Source: Caulobacterales bacterium (GTDB lineage: Bacteria > Pseudomonadota > Alphaproteobacteria > Caulobacterales > Caulobacteraceae). Taken from it: DNA of 64,000 bases. Below the pieces are notes generated by a model. That model worked only from the letters and a program-made list of their open reading frames with translations. It searched no databases and was not told the origin of the DNA. Positions 56,911 to 64,000 of this stretch are shown in pieces. A program made the translations under genes and the position numbers. The stretch spans positions 310,001-374,000 of the forward strand of contig JAEKKJ010000016.1 in the NCBI GenBank assembly GCA_019510435.1, read 5' to 3'. The stretch's first letter is position 1, and each line of letters starts with the position of its first letter.

Positions 56911-57369
56911 TCAGCCCTTCGGATAGGGCGTCCCGTCGCGGTGGTGGTAGCCCTCGGGCCCGGTGACCATGTCGATGTCCGGGTAGTCGCAGTCGTCGAG
57001 GCCGTCCTTGCGCGAGCCCACTTCGAGATAGACCGCGTCGCGCCCGCTGCGGTTCTGCAGGCAGTGGCCGTTGCGCTCCCCGGCCTTCCAGCCGGCGCAG
57101 TCGCCAACCTTCAGAATCGCCTCGCCGCCCTCCTCCACCAGCACCACCTCGCCCTCCAGCACCAGGACGAACTCGTCCTCGTGGGTATGCCAGTGGCGCT
57201 GGCTGGACCACTTGCCCGGCGGGAGGCGCGAGAGGTTGACGCCGAAGTCGGTGAGCCCCACCGCATCGCCCAGCTTGCGCCAGGTGGCGCCCAGGCAGAT
57301 GTCGCGGAACGGCGCGGGATAGTTGCACCCGGAGCGGACCTCCAGAGCCTCGACGTCGATCTTGGGCAT
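56911..57369 (-). CDS. Cupin-domain protein
   Basis: 152 residues. Single conserved cupin: SQRHWHTHEDEFVLVLEGEVVL with the His-x-His...Glu metal set, then GWKAGERNGHCLQNRSG. The N-terminus has Cys in SGCNYPAPF. C-terminal YHHRDGTPYPKG is seen in cupins of this group. Reaction unknown. Convergent with the NlpC gene (3 nt). Confidence 0.85.
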   Translation of the reverse strand: MPKIDVEALEVRSGCNYPAPFRDICLGATWRKLGDAVGLTDFGVNLSRLPPGKWSSQRHWHTHEDEFVLVLEGEVVLVEEGGEAILKVGDCAGWKAGERNGHCLQNRSGRDAVYLEVGSRKDGLDDCDYPDIDMVTGPEGYHHRDGTPYPKG

Positions 57370-57414
57370 GGCTGGCCTCTCGCCTCAGGGATGATTGCCA
57401 GATAAAGCGCGGGC

Positions 57415-58572
57415 ATGCCTTCCGCCACCACCGCCGCCGCGATCGACGCCGTCGAACTGACCCGCGACCTCATCCGCCGCCCGTCGGTGACCCCAGCGGA
57501 CGCCGGCGCCATGGGCGTGGTCGAGGCGACCCTGGCGGGCCTGGGCTTTGCCTGCCGCCGCATGCGCTTCGGCCAGATCGAGAACCTCTACGCCCGCTAC
57601 GGGACCGCCCGGCCCAACCTCTGCTTTGCCGGCCACACCGACGTGGTGCCGGTGGGCGACGCGGGCGCCTGGTCGAAGGACGCCTTCGCCGCCGAGGTGG
57701 TGGACGGGGTGCTGCTCGGGCGCGGCTCGGTCGACATGAAGAGCGCCATCGCCGCCTTTGCCGCCGCGGCCGCCAAGGCCATCGCCGCGGGGCAGGTCGC
57801 CGGCTCGATCTCGTTCCTGATCACCGGCGACGAGGAGGGCGTGGCCACCGACGGCACCGTGAAGGTGGTCCAGGCCCTGATGGCCGAGGGCGAAGCCATC
57901 GACCACTGCGTGGTGGGCGAGCCCACCAGCGCGGAGGCCTTCGGGGACATGGTCAAGGTCGGCCGCCGCGGCTCGATCAACGCCGACATCCTGGTCGAGG
58001 GGATCCAGGGGCACGTGGCCTATCCGCAGCGGGCGGCCAATCCCGTGCCGGTGCTGATCAAGCTCCTGTCGGCGTTGCAGGACCGCGTCCTGGACGAGGG
58101 CTATCCGGAATTCCAGCCCTCGAACCTGGAAGTCACCATGATCGAGGCGCCTAACACCGCGACCAATGTGATCCCCGGCGTGGCGCGAGCCCGGCTCAAC
58201 ATCCGCTTCAACCCGAACCACACCGGCCAGCAGCTGGCCGACTGGTTCGAGCTGGAGGCCTGGCGCGCCTCGGTGGGCTTCCCCGGCAAGATCACCATCA
58301 CCCCGCAGATCAGCGGCGAGGCTTTCCTGACCCAACGGGGCGCCTTCACCGAGCTGGTGGCCGCGGCCGTGGCCGACGTCACCGGCCAGCCGCCCGAGCT
58401 CTCCACCAGCGGCGGCACCAGCGACGCCCGCTTCATCCGCGCCCTCTGCCCCGTGGTCGAGGTGGGCCTGGTCGGCAAGACGATGCACCAGGTCGACGAA
58501 CGTGCGCCCGTCGCCGAGATCCTGCAGCTCCAGGCGGTCTACGAGCGGATCATCGCCCGGTATTTTTCCTAG
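57415..58572 (+). CDS. dapE: Succinyl-diaminopimelate desuccinylase
   Basis: 385 residues. M20 dizinc hydrolase: LCFAGHTDVVPVGD, GRGSVDMKS, ITGDEEGVATDG, VVGEPTSAEAFGD, the dimerisation lid (GIQGHVAYPQRAANPV), STSGGTSDARFI and GKTMHQVDERAPV. It makes LL-diaminopimelate for lysine and peptidoglycan; functional partner of dapD in the window. Confidence 0.96.
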   Translation: MPSATTAAAIDAVELTRDLIRRPSVTPADAGAMGVVEATLAGLGFACRRMRFGQIENLYARYGTARPNLCFAGHTDVVPVGDAGAWSKDAFAAEVVDGVLLGRGSVDMKSAIAAFAAAAAKAIAAGQVAGSISFLITGDEEGVATDGTVKVVQALMAEGEAIDHCVVGEPTSAEAFGDMVKVGRRGSINADILVEGIQGHVAYPQRAANPVPVLIKLLSALQDRVLDEGYPEFQPSNLEVTMIEAPNTATNVIPGVARARLNIRFNPNHTGQQLADWFELEAWRASVGFPGKITITPQISGEAFLTQRGAFTELVAAAVADVTGQPPELSTSGGTSDARFIRALCPVVEVGLVGKTMHQVDERAPVAEILQLQAVYERIIARYFS

Positions 58573-58600
58573 ACTCGGGGACGCGGCCGCCGCCGTGGCA

Positions 58601-59338
58601 TCAGTATCCCACCCCGGTCAGATACAGCCCCTCCGCCGGCGCCACGGGCCCGCAGGCCCGGCGGTCCCGGGCCTCCAGCGCCTCGGCAACGTCGGCCTTC
58701 GTCCAGCGGCCCACGCCGACCTCCGCCAAGGTGCCCGTCATGCTGCGCACCTGCCGGTGCAGGAACGAGCGCGAGGCGAACTCCAGGATCACCTCCTCGC
58801 CGTCGCGGAAGCACCGCGCCACGTCCAGGGTCTTCATCGGCGATTTCGCCTGGCAGGCCAGGTCGCGGAAGGTGGTGAAGTCGTGGTGGCCCACCAGCAC
58901 CTGGGCCGCATCGTGCATCGCCTCCGCATCCAGCGGCTTCTTCACGTGCCAGACCCGGCCCTGGTCCAGGGCGGGCGGGCTCATCCGGTTGAGGATCCGG
59001 TAGCGGTAGCGCCGCTCGGTGGCCGAGAAGCGGCTGTGCCAGCCCTCCTCCGCGACGCTGGCTTCCAGGATGGCGACCGGCTCGGGGACCAGGTGGGCGT
59101 TCAGCGCGTTGCGCACCGTCTCGGCGGGCCAGGCCTTGGCGAGGTCCACATGGACCACCTGTCCGATCGCATGGACGCCGGTGTCCGTGCGCCCCGCCGC
59201 GCCGACCCGCAGCTCCTCGCCGCAGAAGCCCTTGATCGCCTTCTCCAGCGCCCCCTGCACCGACGGCAGGCCGGCCTGGGCCTGGAACCCGTGGTAGGGC
59301 CGGCCGTCATATTCGATGAGCAGGCGGTAGCGGGGCAT
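58601..59338 (-). CDS. truA: tRNA pseudouridine(38-40) synthase
   Basis: 245 residues. Catalytic Asp in AAGRTDTGVHAIGQV. Also YRLLIEYDGRPYHGFQAQ at the N-terminus, YRYRILNRMSPPALDQGR and SFLHRQVRSMTGTL. Modifies the tRNA anticodon arm. Its start shares a base with the fmt stop (TGATG), so the two are coupled. Confidence 0.95.
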   Translation of the reverse strand: MPRYRLLIEYDGRPYHGFQAQAGLPSVQGALEKAIKGFCGEELRVGAAGRTDTGVHAIGQVVHVDLAKAWPAETVRNALNAHLVPEPVAILEASVAEEGWHSRFSATERRYRYRILNRMSPPALDQGRVWHVKKPLDAEAMHDAAQVLVGHHDFTTFRDLACQAKSPMKTLDVARCFRDGEEVILEFASRSFLHRQVRSMTGTLAEVGVGRWTKADVAEALEARDRRACGPVAPAEGLYLTGVGY

Positions 59339-60264
59339 CAGCCGAGCCTCGTCCCGGCGGGCACGGCGGTGCCGCGCAGGAAGGCCTCGGCCTCCTGCGG
59401 TCCGCGGCCCTCGCGCTGCACCCGCAGCAGCCGCACGGCGCCCTCCCCGGTCCCCACCAGCAGCCGGTCGTCCAGGGTGACGCCCGGCTCGCCCGCCTCA
59501 TCCTCGAAGGCCGAGAGCAGCGCCTTCACCCGCACCGGCCCCTTGTCGGTGGGCAGCTCGAACCACGCCCCCGGAAAGGGCGACATGCCGCGGATCTTGC
59601 GGTCCAGCACCGGGCCGGGCTTCGTCCAGTCCAGGCGCGCGAACTTCGCGCTGATCTTCTTGGCGTAGGTGACGCCATCGGTCGCCTGCGGCCTCTCGAC
59701 GGCCCGGCCGGCTTCGATCTCAGGCAGGGTCCTGACGATCAACTCGGCGCCCGCGGCGGCCAGGCGGTCGTGCAGGGTGGCGGCGGTGTCCAGCGGACCG
59801 ATGCGCACCGTGGCCGTCGCCAGCACCGGCCCCTCGTCCAGGCCCTCGGCCATGCGCATGACCTGCACGCCGGTCACGGTGTCGCCAGCCATGATCGCCC
59901 GCTGGATGGGCGCCGCGCCCCGCCAGCGCGGCAGCAGCGAGGCGTGGACGTTGAAGGACCCCAGCCGCGGCGCCTCCAGCACCTCGCGCGGCAGGATCTG
60001 GCCGAACGCCACCACCACGGCTGCGTCCAGGCCGAGCGCACGGAACGCCGCGATCTCAGCCGGGTCGCGCATGGACGCGGGCGTGCGCACCGCGATGCCG
60101 TGGGCCTCGGCGAAGGCGTGCACCGGCGAGGGCTTGAGCTCGTGGCCGCGGCCGCGCGGTGCGGGCGGTTGGGAATAGGCGCAGGCCACCTCATGGCCCG
60201 CCGCGACGATGGCGGCCAGGGCCGAGACGGCGAAGTCGGGGGTGCCGAGGAAGGCGAGGCGCAT
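59338..60264 (-). CDS. fmt: Methionyl-tRNA formyltransferase
   Basis: 308 residues. N-terminal formyltransferase domain: [39 protein letters not shown] (catalytic Asn/His and the SLLPRWRG signature), then ...[14 protein letters not shown] (Asp). C-terminal tRNA-binding domain starts ~205 ([14 protein letters not shown]). Formylates the initiator Met-tRNA with 10-formyl-THF. First gene of the fmt-truA pair; def is not adjacent. Confidence 0.96.
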   Translation of the reverse strand: MRLAFLGTPDFAVSALAAIVAAGHEVACAYSQPPAPRGRGHELKPSPVHAFAEAHGIAVRTPASMRDPAEIAAFRALGLDAAVVVAFGQILPREVLEAPRLGSFNVHASLLPRWRGAAPIQRAIMAGDTVTGVQVMRMAEGLDEGPVLATATVRIGPLDTAATLHDRLAAAGAELIVRTLPEIEAGRAVERPQATDGVTYAKKISAKFARLDWTKPGPVLDRKIRGMSPFPGAWFELPTDKGPVRVKALLSAFEDEAGEPGVTLDDRLLVGTGEGAVRLLRVQREGRGPQEAEAFLRGTAVPAGTRLG

Positions 60265-60348
60265 GGGCGGCGGTGTAGCGGGCGGCGGCCGTCATGGGAA
60301 CTTCGCGCAAGCGGGGCCGTTGGAGCCGCGACACCAGGAGTCCCGACC

Positions 60349-60657
60349 ATGAAGAAGCTGATGATGGTCTACGCGGCCGGTCTCGTCTTCGCGCTGAGCG
60401 CCTGCTCCAAGGGCGAGCAGGACAAGACCAGCCAGGACGTCAAGGAGGCCGCCGCCAAGGTCAAGGACGACGCCAAGGACGCGGCGAGCAGCCCGGAGGT
60501 GAAGAAGGTCGGCGCCGAGGCCAAGAACGCCCTGAAGGACGCCGCCCACGTCACCAAGGAGGCGGCCAAGGGCGCCGCGGAAGGCGCGCGCAAGGGCGCG
60601 TCCGAGGTCGAGGGCAAGGACGCCAGCGACACGGCCAAGGACGTGCCGAAAAAATAG
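60349..60657 (+). CDS. Small Lys/Ala-rich lipoprotein
   Basis: 102 residues with CCAGGAG 8 nt before the ATG. Signal peptide MKKLMMVYAAGLVFALSAC, lipobox LSAC with Cys19. The mature part is repeated K/A/D helices (VKEAAAKVKDDAKDAASS; KNALKDAAHVTKEAAKGAAE), LEA/YtxH-like amphipathic sequence without a fold. A surface or periplasmic stress-type lipoprotein is a guess. Convergent with the CHAT gene (2 nt). Confidence 0.8.
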   Translation: MKKLMMVYAAGLVFALSACSKGEQDKTSQDVKEAAAKVKDDAKDAASSPEVKKVGAEAKNALKDAAHVTKEAAKGAAEGARKGASEVEGKDASDTAKDVPKK

Positions 60658-60659
60658 CG

Positions 60660-63600
60660 TCAGGGCCGCGCCGCGAAGTGGAAGACCACCGCGTTCCCGC
60701 CCAGCGCGCCGGGCAGGAGGATGTCGTCCGGCCGGCTGGCGTCGCCGCCGTTGACATAGACGTCCGAGCCCGAGGCCAGCAGGGTCGGCGGCGAAGCCTG
60801 CCCCCGCGGCCCCAGGGTGAAGACAAGGCCGCTGGTCCCGGTGGGCGCGCCCAGCGCGACGGGCGCGGCGACCCGCACGACTCCGAAGTCCAGCACCGAC
60901 TGCTTGCTGCCCGCCGCGAAGGCCCCGCCGGCTGGCGTGGCGCTCAGCGACCAGATCCAGGAGGCGCCGACGCTGGTGTCCACATAGAGCGGGCGGGTGC
61001 TTAGGCGCAGGTCCACGGCCTGGATCGCCGCATGCTCGTCCTCGCCGCACGCCCCGCGCGTCGCCCCGCCCAGCCAGACCTCCCGGCCTCTAGCGACCGC
61101 GGCGTTGACGTCCAGGTCCCGGACCTCGCGCGAGGCTTTGAGCGCCCCGGTGCGCCCGTCGTGGAGCTCGATCCAGGTGACCGGCTCGCTGGCGCAGAGG
61201 GCGTCGTCATAGTCGTCCCAGCCGGCCGGCGCCGGGACGCTCAAGGGCGCGTAGCGGATCGTGTAGGTGAGCATGAGGTCGCCGTTGACGGGCGTCAGGG
61301 TGGCGGCGTCGATACCCCCGCTGCGGCCGGCGCGGACCTCGAACAGCGTTCGCGGCCGTAGGCGCTCGTCGAACGCCAGGGCGCGCAGGGCCGAGGGCTC
61401 GGCCCGGCCGTGGGTCACGTCGGCGACGACCGCGACCAAGGTCTTGCCCGTCGTCGCGCCGGCCAGGATCGCCGAGCTGCCGGCGGCCGGGACGTCGGGC
61501 CGCCAGGTCTCCACAAGGGCGCCCGTGGCGCGGTCGAAGGCCTGCAGTATTGGGGACAGCATCCGCTGCGGCGTGACCTCGTAACCCGCCGCCACGACAT
61601 GGCTGCCCACCGTGGCCGTGAACGGGCTCGCGCCAGGGCCCGCCTGGTCCTGGCGCCAGGCCTCGGCGCCCTGGGCATTCGTGACGCGTAGCCCTGCGTC
61701 GTGGCGGGCGCCCGCGGTGGGTGTGTCGATGAAGCGGGCGATCGCACCGCTGCCGTCGCGGCGCACGCTCAGGCCCTCCCCGTCCGCCGCCAGGGTCTCG
61801 ACGCTGGAAAGGCGCGGGCCCGACGCGGGCGCTGGCGTGATCGCCCCGCCGTCACCCAGGATCACGAACGGCGCCCAGAACCGCGGGTGCAGCCAGGCCC
61901 GGCTGGGCGGCGCGGCGAGGAACGCCCGCTGCGCCCGGGCCAGGGCCTGCGCCGGTCCCAGCGTCGGGTCCTCCCGCAGGCCGGCGAAGGTGGCCGCAAC
62001 CACCCGGCGTCCGACCTCCGAGTTCACGGGCCAAAGCGTGCCCAGCGTCGAGGGCGCGCCCGCCACCGCGAACGCCGAGGCCAGGGCCGGCAGGTCCTGG
62101 GCCGCCTCGCTGAGGTCGAAGTTGGCGGTGTTGCAGGCCGACAGGGCCACGAACTGGGCCGACAGGTTGAAGTCGGCGATCTCCGAGGCGGTGAGCAGGC
62201 CGTCGTCGGCGGCGTCGCGCGTGGAGACCGGCGTCAGGACCAGGGCCGGTTCGGACAGGCCCTGCAGGTCGTCGCGCAGCAGCCCATGGGTGGCGAAGCT
62301 CAGGAGACGGTAGCCGCCCACCAGCTCGTCGCGGAACCGCCGCTCGGTGGCGTCGGCCTCGGTGAGGAGGCGCACCTGGCGGAACCCGTGGGCGGAGGCG
62401 ACCAGCTCGTCCTTGGTCTCGGGCAGTTCGGCGAGGTCGGCGAAGGCGCCGCCGCGCACGCCGCGGAGCACCGCCCTGCCGCGCGCCTCGCCCTCGGCGG
62501 TGGTTCCGCTGAGCAACGGGTCGCCCACGCCCAGGAAGTCGAAGGCCGCCGCGGCGCGGGGAACGGCACGGGCGGCGAGCACGGCGCTGGCGGAGCCGGC
62601 GTAGCTCGTGGCATGCGCCTTCGCCAGCCAGTCCGCCTGCGCCAGGTCGTAGCCCGCGCCACTCCGGGGCGGCGCGTGCGGGAGCAAGGCGGCAAGCGGC
62701 AGGCCCAGGCTCGCCATGCCCGGCAGCCACACGATCCGGTCGCCCGGCTTCAGACAGGGCTCGAACGGCCGGACGAAGGCGTCGTAGAGGCGCACCGCCG
62801 CCTCCGCCGGGAACTGGGCGTCCAGGTCCTCCGAGGGCGCATAGGTGGCGCTGAGCGCGGCCTGCAGCACCCGCTCGTCCAGCCGTAACCGGCCCCCGTC
62901 GACCGCCGCGAAGGCGCGGAACGTGGCGTCGTGGCGCACGCACATATAGGCCAGCCCCCCGGCGACAGGCGCCGCGATCAGCGCCGCTTCGTCGGGCGCC
63001 AGCACGGCCTGGAAGCGGTCCAGCGGAGCGATGTTGGCGCCGCCCAGGACGACGCGGTCGCCCGTCAGCTGGCGGTCCGCGGCGGCGATGCGCTCGGCGA
63101 ACAGGCGGAACTGCTGGCGCACGGCGACGTCGTGCTCGAGGTTGGCCAAGGGCGGATGGCCGGCCGCCGCGGCCTGCGCCACAGCCTGGATCGCCGTCCG
63201 TTCCAGCCGGTCGCGGCGCTGGCGCAGCCGCAGGGCCTCGTGGATCGAACGCCGCGCCAGCGGATCGCGCGCCTGGCTGAGGGCCGTGAGGGCGTCGGCG
63301 TCGAAGGAAGGCCCCTGCCGCGCCGCCAGCTGGAACAGCGCGAAGGCCAGGTCCGGATCCTCGGGTCCCGGACGGCCGGCCTCGCCCGGAGCCAGGGCTA
63401 AGCCGATCAGCAGTTGGTCGAGGGCGCTTGGCCGATACCAGGCTCCGGGCGTCCCGTTGCGTGCGCCCGCCGCCTCTCGGATCCGGCGCGCCAGCTGGGT
63501 CAGCGCCTCGGGCCGCGCTGCGCCTGCCGGCAGCTTCAACGCCTCCGCCCCGGCTTGCCCACCGTGCAGGGCGTGCAGGAGCCCCTGCAGGTCCTGCGCC

Positions 63601-64000
63601 TGGCCCAGCAGCCGGTCCCGGACCGGCGCATCGAGCTCGGTCGACGTCAGGACCGCGACAGCGGCGCCCGCAGCTTTCGTCGCCCCTTCGGTGTCGCCGA
63701 CCGCCTGCAGCAGCTGTGCGGCGGTCAGCTGGAACACCGCGGCGTCCACGCTCCGCGGCGCCAGCATCTGGCCAATGGACGCGCCGCTCGCCCGGTAGAG
63801 CCCGTAGGCGCGTTCGATCTGGCCGGCGGCCATCAGGGTGCGGAGGGTGTCGGTGAGCGCATAGGCCACGGCGAACCGGTCCGACGCGGGGGCCTTCAGG
63901 CTGGCGATCAGCGACAGGATGCGGTCGGCGCGGGCGGTGGCCTCGGCCAGCCTGCCCTGGCTCAGCAGGATGTCCGCCGCCAGCCCCTGGCGCTGCAGGT
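60660..64000 (-). CDS. CHAT-domain protein with TPR-like N-terminus (5' end outside window)
   Basis: The frame is open to the right edge, so only the last ~1112 residues are seen. The first part is helical, TPR-like (AYALTDTLRTLMAAGQIERAYGLY; LRLRQRRDRLERTAIQAV). Then a CHAT (caspase-HetF-associated-with-TPR) domain: ETKDELVASAHGF, LSFATHGLL (His; 62283-62300) and FVALSACNTANF (Cys; 62125-62148), DLPALASAFAVAGAPSTLGTLWPVNS and HPRFWAPFVILG. About 380 more C-terminal residues have repeated strand-rich segments with Trp/Asp turns, possibly a beta-propeller. Caspase-like cysteine protease of unknown substrate. Confidence 0.85.
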   Translation of the reverse strand, partial: LQRQGLAADILLSQGRLAEATARADRILSLIASLKAPASDRFAVAYALTDTLRTLMAAGQIERAYGLYRASGASIGQMLAPRSVDAAVFQLTAAQLLQAVGDTEGATKAAGAAVAVLTSTELDAPVRDRLLGQAQDLQGLLHALHGGQAGAEALKLPAGAARPEALTQLARRIREAAGARNGTPGAWYRPSALDQLLIGLALAPGEAGRPGPEDPDLAFALFQLAARQGPSFDADALTALSQARDPLARRSIHEALRLRQRRDRLERTAIQAVAQAAAAGHPPLANLEHDVAVRQQFRLFAERIAAADRQLTGDRVVLGGANIAPLDRFQAVLAPDEAALIAAPVAGGLAYMCVRHDATFRAFAAVDGGRLRLDERVLQAALSATYAPSEDLDAQFPAEAAVRLYDAFVRPFEPCLKPGDRIVWLPGMASLGLPLAALLPHAPPRSGAGYDLAQADWLAKAHATSYAGSASAVLAARAVPRAAAAFDFLGVGDPLLSGTTAEGEARGRAVLRGVRGGAFADLAELPETKDELVASAHGFRQVRLLTEADATERRFRDELVGGYRLLSFATHGLLRDDLQGLSEPALVLTPVSTRDAADDGLLTASEIADFNLSAQFVALSACNTANFDLSEAAQDLPALASAFAVAGAPSTLGTLWPVNSEVGRRVVAATFAGLREDPTLGPAQALARAQRAFLAAPPSRAWLHPRFWAPFVILGDGGAITPAPASGPRLSSVETLAADGEGLSVRRDGSGAIARFIDTPTAGARHDAGLRVTNAQGAEAWRQDQAGPGASPFTATVGSHVVAAGYEVTPQRMLSPILQAFDRATGALVETWRPDVPAAGSSAILAGATTGKTLVAVVADVTHGRAEPSALRALAFDERLRPRTLFEVRAGRSGGIDAATLTPVNGDLMLTYTIRYAPLSVPAPAGWDDYDDALCASEPVTWIELHDGRTGALKASREVRDLDVNAAVARGREVWLGGATRGACGEDEHAAIQAVDLRLSTRPLYVDTSVGASWIWSLSATPAGGAFAAGSKQSVLDFGVVRVAAPVALGAPTGTSGLVFTLGPRGQASPPTLLASGSDVYVNGGDASRPDDILLPGALGGNAVVFHFAARP

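Overview
The window is very GC-rich, tightly packed, single-copy bacterial chromosome with many GTGA/ATGA start-stop overlaps. Gene content and order point to an alphaproteobacterium of the order Caulobacterales, most like Phenylobacterium or Caulobacter. The clues are rpmH-rnpA-yidC-engB followed by argB and dapD, a dapE/truA/fmt block, HWE-type and GGDEF/EAL signalling proteins, TAD-type Flp pilins with cpaA, and Tat-exported Gfo/Idh plus DUF1080 sugar enzymes. The genus is an inference; no rRNA or tRNA gene was recognised.

Layout. 1-6.7 kb: the end of a TPR protein, a three-part TPR / SLOG-like / class III nucleotide cyclase protein, a 580-base leader region with a terminator and a possible non-coding RNA, then a winged-helix TPR regulator in an operon with a large FAD oxidoreductase. 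6.9-13.2 kb: an orphan receiver protein with Glu at the phosphoacceptor position, purA, a VOC protein coupled to a threonine/serine dehydratase, a small secreted protein, a membrane protein/XRE regulator pair under an AT-rich operator, and a cyclopropane-fatty-acid synthase. 13.2-22.2 kb: a Gfo/Idh + DUF1080 pair, then an RND tripartite efflux operon (nodT-like, adaptor, pump) divergent from a TetR regulator. 22.3-31.2 kb: M28 peptidase, DUF72 protein, HWE sensor kinase, an unknown protein, a dienoyl-CoA-reductase-like SDR, a TonB-C-like small protein and a chemoreceptor.

31.2-45.2 kb: a TetR-esterase-quinone oxidoreductase-methionine aminopeptidase run, bounded on each side by a palindromic repeat element. 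The ribosome/membrane housekeeping operon rpmH-rnpA-yidC-engB follows, in which L34 carries a 7-codon tandem duplication. Then come an acyl-CoA dehydrogenase, a membrane protein/amidohydrolase pair, and argB-HAD nucleotidase-dapD. 45.4-53.1 kb: a GGDEF-EAL protein, a dicarboxylate symporter, AMP nucleosidase with two tandem tyrosine phosphatases, and an MFS transporter behind a strong palindrome. 53.2-64 kb: three tandem Flp pilin genes with cpaA, leucyl aminopeptidase and an NlpC/P60 endopeptidase, a cupin, dapE, truA-fmt, a small lipoprotein, and a large CHAT-domain protein running off the right edge.

The most unusual items are the TPR-SLOG-cyclase protein with non-canonical substrate residues, the elongated L34, the D-to-E receiver, the candidate structured RNA at 2.4-2.6 kb, and several intergenic palindromes. 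No classical mobile element, prophage, CRISPR array or IS was seen.
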